From: Phytopythium helicoides
Lineage: Eukaryota; Oomycota; Peronosporomycetes; Pythiales; Pythiaceae
Assembly (NCBI GenBank): GCA_024867545.1
Contig: JANFNE010000007.1
Coordinates: 1,487,575 to 1,551,574 of the forward strand
Reading direction: 5' to 3'
DNA: 64,000 nt
Both the position numbers and the translations under genes were made by a program. Positions within the stretch are counted from its first letter, which is position 1. Each line of letters begins with the position of its first letter. Of the stretch, positions 47,022 to 57,763 are shown piece after piece. Under the pieces are notes generated by a model that saw nothing but the letters and a program-made list of their open reading frames with translations, made no database searches and had not been told where the DNA came from.

Positions 47022-49247
47022 TTATCCAAAATGAAGCTTTATGTCACCCTCTAGGACTTGCTCAATGTCGTGGACGGTCAAAAATGACAGCGCGTCACGA
47101 ACAACATACTCGCGAATCCCCTCTTGGTTCCGCTCACACTTCCCAGGGATCTCGCTGTCCACGAGCAAAATGTTTCCGTATGAATTCGTTCCATGGACTG
47201 TGAGTCGTCGATCGGAAAAATCTCTGCTCGTCAATTGAGTATCCGTTGAAGTAGTTGTTACTCCAGTCTTTGAGTTGGTAGTTCCACTCGCGATCGCTGC
47301 ATCCGACACCTTGGCAACACGGAAGTTTTCAGTAAGCGCACGTGAGCTTGGCATCAGCTTCATTCGTATTGCGCGTTTACTCTGGTACCGGAACATAACA
47401 GGCTCACGAGTCAAACCACCTTGCTCGAAGATGTAGTCACCTGCTAACGAGACAAGTCCACTCGGTCCAGACTGGTACATTTGTTGAAGAAGAGTTCCTA
47501 GTGAGCACGATGTCGTGGCAGTGCCTTCATCGACCTGTGATTGCTGGAATGGGTCGATTCCTAGGGCATCAAACGCTACAAAGGGGTCCCATCCAACAAA
47601 AAAATATCTTTGCTGCAACAGCTGCACGACAGAGTTGTTCGCAACAATGCGGTACTTGGTAAGGAGCATGAAGGACCCGATCGTCCACCCAACAACGGTC
47701 AGAATGGATGTAATGACCAAATAATCACAGACCAGCTCGCTCCCGGCGAAGCGCACATTTTTTGGTAGACCACCATATGCTGGAACTTTGAACGGTTCCA
47801 TCTTCACCATGAATGTGACGGATCCTCGTGTGAGGAGCAGCGTGTAGAGCAGAAGGCATAATGCGACGCTGTATAGCCTATAGCTCATGAAGAGCGCAAC
47901 ACTATCGACATACCACTCGAGCTTGTGCCTCCAGTCTGGCCTCAATACCCGAAACTTCCGAAGACTTCGAAGAAGGAGCTTCAAGCCATGCCGCTGCAAT
48001 GTATGAGCAAAGCACACGAACCACGAAATTCGAGTCAATGCGCCACAGGCGAAGATAAAATTCGTGAACGTGATCTTTTTCCGTAAATACCACGTGCCAT
48101 AGCCAAAAATGACGTATGCTTTGCGAATGTTGACAACCGCGTCCATGACACTCGCCAGGATGTAAAGCCAGTGGTTGAACCAGAAACTCGACGCAATAAG
48201 TGAACGACACTTGAGACGAACAATCGAGCTTATGTCTGGGTTAACCACCGTTGCGACACTCATGAACGGCAAAATCCACCGGATGAAGAGAAAATCTTTG
48301 GCAAACCGCATTTTGCTAGGGATGTACAATACTGCAGATGACTGCATGACCGCTATCGTAACTCCGTTGATGATGAGGATGAGAGCCGAAACTCCAAAAA
48401 AGTAAGACACGAAGTCTGCAACGATGCCTCCTCCAGGTACCGCCACAACGAAAGATGAAGCATCATCCGCGGGTTCTACTTGAAACAGAGTGTGCTTCCA
48501 ATCACTTGTGCGAGCTGCCGGAAGAGCTAGGCAATCACTCGTCTGAAGCTCAACGTGATAGCTTGCACCTGCCCAGTAGGTGTGCTGAAGCATCCAGTCT
48601 ACCTTGAAGTCGAATTCCTCTTCCGGACGACCGGTGCATCTCAAATATGGCGCCCCTAGCATCCCATTCTCAGCAGGAGTCAACGCTTGAGCGACGTAAT
48701 CGCTTCGTAACACATCGAAGTTGTCCAAGATGTAGTGATGACAGCTGGTCGGATCCCCGTGTAAAGCAACACAGTTGCCGACCCACTCGGGCAATAGATT
48801 GAGGACATCGCAGTTTGGAGCCGAAATGCTGTGCGTGAACCTCGTCACGCGCCTCGTACCGGTACCCCAGAAATCGTCGTACCTGCCGATCATGAGCGAT
48901 ACGTTCATTGTATTTACGCGCATGCATAGACTTCGATCAACCCCGACGGACTCTCGATTGCGAAGTGGTCCTTGGACGAAGTGATAGTTGGCGCCAACAT
49001 CCACCAGATCAATCATCGCTTCTTTCCGAATGAGGTCGCGGCGCAGGTTGTCGTAGTTAATGTCTCCGTCGAGGAACCGCGAGCGCACGTACTGATACTT
49101 TCCCGTCAAGTAGAGGACGACCGGGTTCTCTCGCAATCCTGTGAACAGGGTGAGGAACGTCCCCGCCAGGTTGACAACCACTAGCAGCAGCCGCCGGATC
49201 GAGCGTCGACCAGAGGCTAACACTGCTCTGCATCGTCTCGGGGGCAT
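47022..49247 (-). CDS. Large polytopic membrane protein, hypothetical
   Basis: This is a 741-residue protein of unrecognised family. The ATG at 49247 gives a basic N-terminus (MPPRRCRAVLASGRRSIRR) followed at once by a hydrophobic helix (LLLVVVNLAGTFLTLF). A region of about 220 residues with Cys pairs and N-glycosylation-like sites (NVS) lies next and is likely luminal or extracellular. About six further hydrophobic segments lie between residues 260 and 540, for example FFGVSALILIINGVTIAVM, WILPFMSVATVV, IFACGALTRISWFVCFA, ALCLLLYTLLL and VITSILTVVGWTIGSFMLL. The C-terminal 190 residues are hydrophilic, with a Thr/Ser-rich stretch. It converges on hydroxylase copy B (84 bp) and is divergent from the pseudokinase gene. 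An oomycete-restricted family is suspected. Confidence 0.8.
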   Translation of the reverse strand: MPPRRCRAVLASGRRSIRRLLLVVVNLAGTFLTLFTGLRENPVVLYLTGKYQYVRSRFLDGDINYDNLRRDLIRKEAMIDLVDVGANYHFVQGPLRNRESVGVDRSLCMRVNTMNVSLMIGRYDDFWGTGTRRVTRFTHSISAPNCDVLNLLPEWVGNCVALHGDPTSCHHYILDNFDVLRSDYVAQALTPAENGMLGAPYLRCTGRPEEEFDFKVDWMLQHTYWAGASYHVELQTSDCLALPAARTSDWKHTLFQVEPADDASSFVVAVPGGGIVADFVSYFFGVSALILIINGVTIAVMQSSAVLYIPSKMRFAKDFLFIRWILPFMSVATVVNPDISSIVRLKCRSLIASSFWFNHWLYILASVMDAVVNIRKAYVIFGYGTWYLRKKITFTNFIFACGALTRISWFVCFAHTLQRHGLKLLLRSLRKFRVLRPDWRHKLEWYVDSVALFMSYRLYSVALCLLLYTLLLTRGSVTFMVKMEPFKVPAYGGLPKNVRFAGSELVCDYLVITSILTVVGWTIGSFMLLTKYRIVANNSVVQLLQQRYFFVGWDPFVAFDALGIDPFQQSQVDEGTATTSCSLGTLLQQMYQSGPSGLVSLAGDYIFEQGGLTREPVMFRYQSKRAIRMKLMPSSRALTENFRVAKVSDAAIASGTTNSKTGVTTTSTDTQLTSRDFSDRRLTVHGTNSYGNILLVDSEIPGKCERNQEGIREYVVRDALSFLTVHDIEQVLEGDIKLHFG

Positions 49248-49706
49248 GGTAACTTCCCAAAAGCTAGCGACCAGAGAGCTGAGTCAGCCAAACGCCATGG
49301 CGAGTGATAGAACGACCGATGCGATGTCCGCGATCCGTCGGGGGTGCACCGCTTCGAGGTCATTGAGCACCACGTGCGGTCGAAACCTGTGCGTGACGCT
49401 TCATCGAAGAACATGCGAAGCCATTTGAAAAATCGAAACCACCAGTACACTTTGCTTCAGTAGGGCGAGTCGCGCGTTGCGCATCTTCTTGAACCTGAGA
49501 CCTTGACGTCCATCTGTCTGCTCGCACGATGGACCACACACTTATGGGAAAGTCGACTCCGATGGTGTACAGTTCTCTACTGGCCGCTGCGGCTGCGTCT
49601 GGGTGCACTTGACTTAGAGAAGCACAAAGAGCTGCCAGTCTACGATTTGCTCGTTCACACGCACCTAGAGCTCGGTGGAGTATCAATTGACTGCTCGTTG
49701 GTCACC
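49248..49706. promoter_or_regulatory. Divergent upstream region
   Basis: The 459 bp between the polytopic protein and the tandem pseudokinase hold no gene; both promoters must be here. The frame of the pseudokinase is open leftward to 49503 but lacks family features there. Confidence 0.4.
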
Positions 49707-52622
49707 ATGGGGTGTGCGAGCAGTTCTGCCTCGTCCGCGGTCGTCTACGACGCCTTGCCTCAGGACGAGCAGCAGCAGCAGGAACAGCCGCGGGTTCAAC
49801 ATCAGCATGAGGTTATTGCTCGACCGCTGTTTTCGCACAGTGACGAGTACCCGGACGACGAGGGGTTCTTCTGGCAGGTGCTGTGGACTGCACCACCTGC
49901 GCTCGACGTCGCGCTGACGTTCTCGGGTGCCGACTCGCATTACGCCAAGCGATGGGTGTACTTTAAGGAGCTGACAAAGACCATCGCGCACATGCCTGGT
50001 ACGCTCCGCATTTTATGTAGGCAAGCGGAGAGGATTGCGGCCGATATCGCAAAGTTTGAAGGCACCAATGTGCTGCGGCAGCTCGCGCAAACTGGGTTCT
50101 ATCTTGATCTGGTGTACCGCTTCGACAAGCACCTCGACGATATGATAACTGCGTACACCATCCCCACGCTTACAGGGCTCCAAGAGATGCTAGCTCAAGA
50201 GCGCAGCGATCGAGTTGACCTCCTTCGTGCAATTCTGAACGATGACAACAGGATGAGAGCGGCGGTTTGCAACGAAGAGATTGCGTTTGAGCTCTTGACG
50301 CTTATCAAGTACAACTGCGAAAAGTTTGCCACCCGGCTCAACGAGGACGAGATGCTGCTCCTGATCGACGCATACGCAAAGATCGTTGCAATCTCCGGTA
50401 TGGTGCTGGTTGAGCTACCGCAATGGTTCTGCCCAGCCGATGAGCAACTCGCGCACTACAACGTTCGAAGGAATGATCGAGGAGAGCCGCTTTGCAACAC
50501 TGCAGTTCTACGAGAAGAGTCGCTTGAATTGATGCTAAGGCGGACGGATTTGGTGTTTCGGCTGAGTCGAGAGCACGATATCAACATGATCGCGGCTTCA
50601 CATGTTGGTGAGCACGCGTACCTCCATGAGCCAGTATTTTCGGAAGGCAGCCTCGCCATGTTACGACTAGAGAAAGCTCCAAGATGGATGTACCTTTGGC
50701 AAATTGCGCAAGCTATCGAGTCACTTCATGACCGTGGCTTAGTGATCGGGCGATTCTCGTGGTATCACGTCGACTTGACCGCTCCTGGACGCCGACTGAT
50801 GCTTAGAAGTCTTCGTTATTGTATCCCAGTCCTTGGACCTAATGCGACGCAACGAGAACTCCTCATTGCAGATGGTTTGAAACTGCCGTCAGCTTCTGAG
50901 GCTCCTTCTTCTGCCTGGGATGTGTACTGCTTCGGACTTTGCGTGTTTGAGCTACTTCGTGCCGCTCATTTCCCACCCGATACTTTTGGATCACCGTCGA
51001 TCGAGTACGGTAGACCTCTACCGTATCGGCCTTCCTTCGTCAAAGACGCCGAGTGGAAGCTTATTGCTGACATGTGCGCACCAAATGCCATCGACCGACC
51101 CACAATGCAAACTGTCATCCGGAGTCTTCACAGCCTGATGATGGAGGAAGACAGGAACCTATCGTCACCGTCACGGGTGCTACCAACTTTTGCGAGCGTG
51201 GATGAAGTTGACTGTGCACCATTCGTTGATCCGATCTCACAGATCCTGAACACAACTGCCGCGTTCATCAATTCCCAGACATCAGCGGTAATCAATCGAC
51301 ACCGTTTAAACGTGCATTTGTTCACTCGCTATCTGGATCTGTACGAGCGCGTCAAACCATCTGGCTCAATATTGAAGCGTGCGGGGGATCGCTTGAGCCA
51401 GTTGATCCCGGACTTGTATGGATTGATGCAGAGCTGCACGGATCCCGATTCGAGCGTCATTACCAACTTTGTGGCGTTTTTCGCCCAGAAAGAGCAGTAT
51501 CTCGGACTACACCGCGGTCTAGATATCTGCCTTGCCGAGTTTGGAGTGCCTGAAACTGACCCGCTGTGGAACTGGAGGGTTGAGTGGGAACAAAGGCTTG
51601 AGGAGTACTACAATGTGATTTCTAATCAGCTCGAGCAAAAGTGGCCGGCCATCGCGACTGAATTAGCTCGAAGCGCCAACGAAAACGTCGAAGGTGTCAA
51701 AGAAGTTATATCGACCAATTTGGCAGTTCTGCAATTCGAGTTGACAAAGCGGCAGCATCGGTATCAAGGTCGTGATTTGGAACTCATAGAGAAAGCCGCC
51801 TCATACTTTTCCGACCTCGCGGCATCCAAGTCGATTAATGATATGGTTAGTCGTCAAGAATGGTTTATTCCAGCGTACGAGTTGATATCTGCTCCTGCAG
51901 TTTTCGCTGGCCATTCCAACCAAATTCTGCGAGGGAAGTGGCGTGGACGACCAGTTCTAGTGAGCATGTCATTAGAAGGCGTTGCGAACGAAGTGGTGGC
52001 GCAATACATCGAGCAGATGCATGTGGTGAAGCACCCGAACGTACGGAGAATTATTGGAGGGTGCGATTCAAGCAAGCAAGGGCGCTATGTAGTTCAGAGC
52101 TCGCACACAAAGGTGCTGGCGGATTTAACACAAGGTAAGGACGAGCCTTTCCAGTGGAAGTATCTTCTCGATGTCGCACAGGGCATTTCGGCTTTACACG
52201 ACGCAGGGATTGCTGTCGGTACGCTTTCCGCTAGCAACGTCGGGGTTTCTGACTTGGGAGAGGCACAAGTTACAGCCGTTACTGGCACGAAAGTACGCTG
52301 GGCTGCCCCTGAGCTGCTCGATGGCCAGGCAATGACCGTTTTCTCGGATACCTTCGCTCTTGGCATGCTGATTCTCGAGGTCTTGAGTGGAGACGTGCCG
52401 TGGGGCTCAAATGTGACTGAAGAATTTGTCGAAAGCCAAGTCCGACTGGGAAAGCTGCCGCCAATGCCGGCGAACTTGGTCAAGGACGACTGGGCGCTCA
52501 TCCGACGTTTGTGCGCCAGGGAGCCTGCGAAACGAGTGGGATTGGCTGTCGCCATCGCAGCAGCCATCAACGCTGAACGGAATACAACATACACGATCGA
52601 GTCGAGCGCGCCTGCTGGCTGA
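49707..52622 (+). CDS. Tandem pseudokinase protein, TKL-like, putatively myristoylated
   Basis: This is a 971-residue protein. The ATG at 49707 opens MGCASSSASS, a myristoylation plus palmitoylation signal, which is why it is preferred over the upstream open frame. A Gln-rich stretch follows, then a helical region (about 70-290). Pseudokinase 1 (about 290-500) keeps the alpha-E/alpha-F pattern (AIESLHDRGLVIGRFSWYHV, SAWDVYCFGLCVFELL) but has no HRD or DFG. A second helical region (about 520-710) precedes pseudokinase 2 (about 715-960) with WFIPAYELIS, GKWRGRPVLVSMS (ATP Lys lost), ISALHDAGIAVGTLSASNV (HRD lost), KVRWAAPELLDG, DTFALGMLILEVLSGDVPWG and a complete C-lobe. Neither domain is expected to transfer phosphate. 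A membrane-tethered scaffold role is inferred. It is related to the gene at 62048. Confidence 0.85.
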   Translation: MGCASSSASSAVVYDALPQDEQQQQEQPRVQHQHEVIARPLFSHSDEYPDDEGFFWQVLWTAPPALDVALTFSGADSHYAKRWVYFKELTKTIAHMPGTLRILCRQAERIAADIAKFEGTNVLRQLAQTGFYLDLVYRFDKHLDDMITAYTIPTLTGLQEMLAQERSDRVDLLRAILNDDNRMRAAVCNEEIAFELLTLIKYNCEKFATRLNEDEMLLLIDAYAKIVAISGMVLVELPQWFCPADEQLAHYNVRRNDRGEPLCNTAVLREESLELMLRRTDLVFRLSREHDINMIAASHVGEHAYLHEPVFSEGSLAMLRLEKAPRWMYLWQIAQAIESLHDRGLVIGRFSWYHVDLTAPGRRLMLRSLRYCIPVLGPNATQRELLIADGLKLPSASEAPSSAWDVYCFGLCVFELLRAAHFPPDTFGSPSIEYGRPLPYRPSFVKDAEWKLIADMCAPNAIDRPTMQTVIRSLHSLMMEEDRNLSSPSRVLPTFASVDEVDCAPFVDPISQILNTTAAFINSQTSAVINRHRLNVHLFTRYLDLYERVKPSGSILKRAGDRLSQLIPDLYGLMQSCTDPDSSVITNFVAFFAQKEQYLGLHRGLDICLAEFGVPETDPLWNWRVEWEQRLEEYYNVISNQLEQKWPAIATELARSANENVEGVKEVISTNLAVLQFELTKRQHRYQGRDLELIEKAASYFSDLAASKSINDMVSRQEWFIPAYELISAPAVFAGHSNQILRGKWRGRPVLVSMSLEGVANEVVAQYIEQMHVVKHPNVRRIIGGCDSSKQGRYVVQSSHTKVLADLTQGKDEPFQWKYLLDVAQGISALHDAGIAVGTLSASNVGVSDLGEAQVTAVTGTKVRWAAPELLDGQAMTVFSDTFALGMLILEVLSGDVPWGSNVTEEFVESQVRLGKLPPMPANLVKDDWALIRRLCAREPAKRVGLAVAIAAAINAERNTTYTIESSAPAG

Positions 52623-55600
52623 GTTGCGTGCGACTCATTGACGGACGTTGAAGTTGTCATCAAGTTCGATTGATTTCTCGGGAAATGACAGGTCGGCTTC
52701 AACCTGGCTTTCTCATCCCAGAGCACGAACTTGCGTGTCCACATGAGCCCGAGCGTTGGGTCCGAAAGCACACACGCCGCAGAGTTGCACGGAGCAAACG
52801 GCGAGACATGACTGACGGCAGTCAGAGTGGCACCACCACCACTCGTGCTGTCCATTCACTGGCGAGCTCGCCGTGACATTGCGGCCCTTGACAGTGCGTG
52901 TGCCTCTTTGCCGGTGGGTGAGTCGAAGCAATCATCGACTGGACCAGCACCGCCGTTGACGTGTGACCCCACTTGTCTTGCGTGCGCGACCCTCAAAGAG
53001 GTGAAACGTTGCCCATGGCCGATTCCTCCGGCGTCTGACCTCCAATGGACCTTGTGACGCAAGCGTCGAGTCCCACCGACTCACTCGTCGTCGTCTTGGT
53101 TCACCGAACCAAGCAGAAAACACCTGCAGTATAGTCGTTTCCGCGCAAGAGAGTGCGTCGGATGAGACTGCCTTGGCATGCATCGGCTGGACGACAAGAG
53201 AAGCCTCGACAGCCATTCGCTTGGCGCTGAGCCGTCTGAAGTGGACCGGTCTGTTCCCCAGACGGGTCTTCATCAGATCTTTGGCATCACAAATACCTTG
53301 AGCCGACGAACTGACGCAGCGGTTTGAATGATTAGAAGACGCGAGTGCGTAGCATGCATCACAACGCAGACGCCACGGACTGAATACAACTGTAGCATGG
53401 CGACAACGTTCGCGCCGACAAGCATCTGGGTTCGCGAGCCCCCCATTCGATGGTTCTCAAGCACGTACGCTCCATGGTGGTCCCCACGAACACATGAATG
53501 CATGTTGACACGTTCGAATTCGCTTGACCAGCTCGTGTAGTGATGTGTTCTGAATGCCACGCACGTGTTGCAGCGTCGCAACTCACGCCTTGCTGCCCTC
53601 GGCCTGATGATGGTGAGCCCTTGCATGAATGCGTGATGTATAAATCCTGTTGTTGGTTAAAGGGGGTGTAAACGAGGACACCGGGGCGATCACTGATCGA
53701 GCAGCTCGAGTTGCTAGAGTTCTTTGCCCGCCACGCCACTCAATAGCACTCCTCGTCACATCCCTCGCTCGTTTGGTCCGACGCTCCTCTTCAGCTCTTC
53801 AAAAACGCCACCTGAGCATCCCACAGTGCTCTCAAGGTGAATGATGAGTGGTCTGAAATCCCTGTTCTGAATTCATCATACAAACCTTTATACAAAACTC
53901 TGAATCGCTTGACTTGGAAACTTGAGAGCGTCCTGCACTAGAACGAGTTGAAGTCTTTGCTTTTCGCTCAACTTTGCGACTGCAGCGCTTCAATCGAGCT
54001 CAAACGACATGCTAAGCGACCGACAAGGGAGAGGATCATGCTAGAAGCGTTCTCTGCTGGCCACCGATGCTAAGGTCCGCCCCTCACGCCGTTTCATGCA
54101 CTGCCCACTTGCATTTTTGAAACGGTGGCGTTGCAGTCGCATCCCCAACGTGTTTGGTGCTCCATGATGTCAAGAAGCTCAGAAATCAGTTCAACCCATG
54201 GACTGGTAGCAGAAGCACAATCAAGTACCATGGAAATGAACGGAGCAGATGCGCTGATCGATCACTCCGTCCGAGACATGGACTTGCGTGAGTTGAAGTC
54301 TCGCCATAGCCTCCACGACGTTTCGTGCGCAATTGCTGACCCCTTCAAGGCCTAGTGCTTTCCGTAGGCGTCCGACTGGCACCAAAGTGCCCCTAGGCAG
54401 CGAGCGACCTCATACACGAAGGAATTGGCAACTCAAGCAGCGACCTCAAAATACAAGGTTTGATTTTGAAGGAGAAGGAAATCGCCTCCACATTATTTTG
54501 TCTTCATATGTTCGCCAAAGCAGAGAAATTCGCATCGAGCCTGTCAACGATGTGCGGCGGGGCAGCAGATCGCGTCAAACCTTCACCTTATGGTGATCTG
54601 TCAACGCTACGGCGTGTAGTGCATATGTTTAACGTCTCTGCCGCGAGCGCGAACTCACGGGCACAACATGTCGGCAAGGAGCTTCACATGTTCTTGCTGC
54701 CGTCAACTAGCAAGCATGTGCGGCATTTTTTGATGGCACGGGCACGGCAACTCGAGACATGTCTTGGCACTGGGTGACGCCCAAAAATCACCAAACTCTC
54801 CTCCTGATAGATTTGAGCACAAAAGTTTTCAAAACTTTGGATGTCTGTCAAAGACGCCGCAAAAGTGAACCAGCCGGAATAACGCAAGCGGAAGTGGCTT
54901 CCAAGCCCATGAAGTGGACATGGGTACACTCATAGAATCCGGTCGCGCGCTCGTGGGCAAAGCGAAGGGTGACGCGTTCTGCGCATGCCAAATGGTTTGC
55001 CGGCAGACGGAAGCGCGTCTAGTTGTCAACGGCTTCGAGCTCGGGCTATCGATCTATTTAGCGGAGGCTATGGCTGGCATGAGCCGGTTTGCAATCCTTC
55101 CAAGTCGTTGAGTTGAGCGGAATGCAGGTTCAGCGACTGTGAGCGCGCGATCCCACAATGCTCAGACTCGAGTCATGCTTTCGACCCACTCTGGTGACTC
55201 AAACTAGCGCTTTTACCCGGCCCCGCCGCGAAAACCGGAAGTGAATCACTCAAACACCTGACTGCTGCTGACACCAAGCAGGCCCCATGTGTGAGGAGCG
55301 TCCGCCGCATCTCGGCTGCGGGAAGCGCTACAGCTTAGACGCATGTATATCCACAGTAGAAGCCGAGCCCGTGGCAAACAGCTCCGGCTTTCAACTTTCA
55401 ACCGACCGGCGTGGCACCATACCAGCGCCGTATCATTCTCGCAGTCTGGTCATCTCGGCCAGCTCGTTCGCAGTTGTTTCATTGTGAATTTCAGCCACAT
55501 ACTTTCCGCAAGTCAGCTCCAGCTCTCGCTCGAAAGAATGCTCCATCACCAAATACACGTTGACATTTTGATATTCCAGTAGTTGCGAACCGACTTCAAC

Positions 55601-56020
55601 TATCTTACAATTAGTATGAAACACTGAATACTTACACCTTTGAAAACGCATAATGTGATAATACAGCGCCGCGTAGCTCCTCGGTCGCCGGCTCGCCAGC
55701 AGCTCCTGCCACGCGCGACCTGTCCGTGCGCGCTGGCGTTTCTCGCGCCGTCACTCGATTGCAACCGGCGCCAGTTGGTCGGCATGCGCCCGTCCTCTTG
55801 GCGCGTGCGCCAGCCAGCGAGCTCGGCTCCACGCCGAGCTGCAGTGCCACAGTGCCGAGCGGCGACATGCCAGGAGCTAACCACCCGCCGGCTCCGCGAA
55901 CGTAAAAAGACGGCGGTGCTTGTCAGCCTGGCGGCGTTGGCTCATTCGCGATTTCGCCTTCTGCTACGCAGCTCCCTGCTTCTACTGCTCAAGCTCTCCG
56001 CTTCGTCCACGCCAGCCATC
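52623..56020. other. Gene-poor stretch, 3.4 kb
   Basis: No ORF in this stretch shows a recognisable domain. Several short ORFs on both strands (for example 52932-53273 minus, 53359-53739 minus, 54460-54777 plus) have mixed composition and could be remnants of decayed repeats. Its last few hundred bases hold the promoter and leader of the PX gene. Confidence 0.4.
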
Positions 56021-56509
56021 ATGCTCCCGCCGTCCACGCAGCTCAGCGCGATGCACACCGAGGTGATTGACACCCGCAAGGAGTCGGGCCACACGGACTA
56101 CGCCATCCGCGTGCAGCCGGACCCGTACAGCGAGGGCGAGATCGTCTTCCGCCGCTTCTCGGCCTTCCTGCAGCTGCAGAGCCTGGCCCAGCGCCACTTT
56201 GCCGACTGCGCGACGTGCTGCGGCGGCGACAACAAGTGCCTGCTCTCGAGCTTCCTCCGCCCCGTGTTCGACAACACCGAGTTTCCCGTCATGCAAGGCC
56301 GCCTGCTCGGCAAGAACTCCAAGTCGGTCGTGCGCGAGCGCGTGCTCTTCCTCAACGCCTTCCTGCTCGAGATGCAGGAGGCGCTCGCCAAGTGCCCGCC
56401 CATCGTCATGAACCGCTGCGAGAAGGAGAACTGCAAGCTTGTCAAGCTGCTCAAGAGCTTCTACGGCTGCGTCGACCTCGTCCGTCCCAAGCACTCGCTC
56501 TCGGTCTAA
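56021..56509 (+). CDS. PX-domain protein
   Basis: This is a 162-residue protein that is essentially one PX domain, a phosphoinositide-binding module usually directing proteins to endosomal membranes. The ATG at 56021 is the first in a region with coding character; the frame is open upstream but Arg-rich. PX landmarks are VIDTRKESGHTDYAIRV, the lipid-binding RRFSAF, a Cys-rich insert CATCCGGDNKC, FPVMQGRLLGK (the proline-containing membrane loop), SVVRERVLFLNAFLLEM and the terminal helices. It ends shortly after the domain. The Cys cluster in the loop is unusual and might bind metal. No BAR or other domain is attached. Confidence 0.85.
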   Translation: MLPPSTQLSAMHTEVIDTRKESGHTDYAIRVQPDPYSEGEIVFRRFSAFLQLQSLAQRHFADCATCCGGDNKCLLSSFLRPVFDNTEFPVMQGRLLGKNSKSVVRERVLFLNAFLLEMQEALAKCPPIVMNRCEKENCKLVKLLKSFYGCVDLVRPKHSLSV

Positions 56510-56976
56510 AAGCTCGCCGCTTCTAGCGCACCCACCCAGCCAGACATTCGCCACCACCTCCTATCTATCTATACGTTTCGTGTGCGCCTCGGGAGCTCCA
56601 CGACCAGTCTCCACAGCCCGCGGGCGGTGCCCTCGATCGAAGAGGGATCCATGCCGCCGCGCCTCCCGTTCATTATTTAGTTCCGCGATCCGCATCTAAT
56701 GTGAATACCACCGCAGCAGCCTCAACATGATCCGATCTATCCCCTCCCTAGTTTTCTTGAGTTCCATGCGGTTGGTGCTTGACCTTCGCCGTCCTCTACA
56801 TGAGTGAGCTGATGGTAGGTGTCGATCACCATCAAGTGGTGCGTTGGTGCTGCTCCACTTGGCAGTGGCATGGAGCAGAAACGGACCTGTTGAAGCTGCC
56901 GACGCTCCAAAGAGTCGCAGATAGCGATCGATCGCAGAGCTCCTCGACTCCACACAGCCAGCAGCGCAGCACAGAC
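56510..56976. other. Intergenic, PX to thioredoxin gene
   Basis: No supported gene in 467 bp. Confidence 0.4.
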
Positions 56977-57763
56977 ATGGAGCTCGTGGCGAAAGTTCGC
57001 GACGCCGAGCACTGGAGCCAGCTGCTGGACGCCAACGACAAGAAGCTGCTCGGTGCGTGGCGTTCACGTTCACGTTCACGTTCGTTTGACACCGTCGAGT
57101 TCCGGCGCCACGTCGCCGAGGTGTTGGCGAGCCCCGTTTATCTGCGTGTCATCGCTCCGAGTGTCCGTCTCGCGCGCGCTCTTCTCACGTCGCTCATTTG
57201 CTCGCTGTCGTCAGTCGTCGACGTGCACAAGGACTGGTGCGGGCCATGCAAAGTCATGGAGCCGACGTACAAACGCCTGCAGACGGAGATCGAAAGCGCC
57301 GATCGACGAGTCGCGTTCGCATCGGTAGGTACACTTCTCAGCTCCATTTCGGGATGTGTGAGCCTGGTTGTCTGCTTGAGAGGAGACTCACTCACTCGCT
57401 CTGCTGCGCGCCGTCTGCAGTTGAACGTCAGTCTCGGAGTGGATGGCGTCGAGGATTCGGGCAGTTGCAAACCGCGCTTCCTGCTTTTCAAGGTACGGAA
57501 CGGGAATCAAGCTTGCAAGTGGAACGGGCACCGCTTTCATCAGGCTTGGCATGAGAAAAACGATGGCGAAAGCCGAGCCACATCGTCATCCGCTAATCGC
57601 GAATGCGTGGAGGAGATCGCTAACAGATCGTACTGTGATGGCATGAATGGCTGGACAGGATCACAAAGTGGCGGCCGAGGTGCAAGGCGCAAACTCACCC
57701 CATCTCGAACAGCTCATAAAGCAGCACTGTCCACCGCCGCCCAACGACGACGAGGACAACTAG
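56977..57763 (+). CDS. Thioredoxin-domain protein in four short exons
   Basis: The inferred exons are 56977-57052, 57215-57324, 57421-57492 and 57659-57763 (363 nt, 120 residues), with introns of 162, 96 and 166 bp. The joins give a continuous thioredoxin: MELVAKVRDAEHWSQLL, VVDVHKDWCGPCKVMEPTYK with the redox centre WCGPCK at about residues 35-40, RRVAFASLNVSLG, SCKPRFLLFK carrying the cis-Pro, and DHKVAAEVQGANSPHLEQLI with the GANxP element, ending in an acidic PPPPNDDEDN tail. The VQGANSP end and start resemble the thioredoxin units of axonemal NME8/TXNDC3 and outer-arm dynein light chains, so a flagellar role is possible but not shown. The final exon is too short for ORF-based detection. 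A TTCACG hexamer is repeated in intron 1. Confidence 0.85.

Noticed and set aside
49503..49706. Upstream extension of the tandem pseudokinase frame
   Set aside because: There is no family feature, and the ATG at 49707 gives a strong MGCASSS acylation signal.
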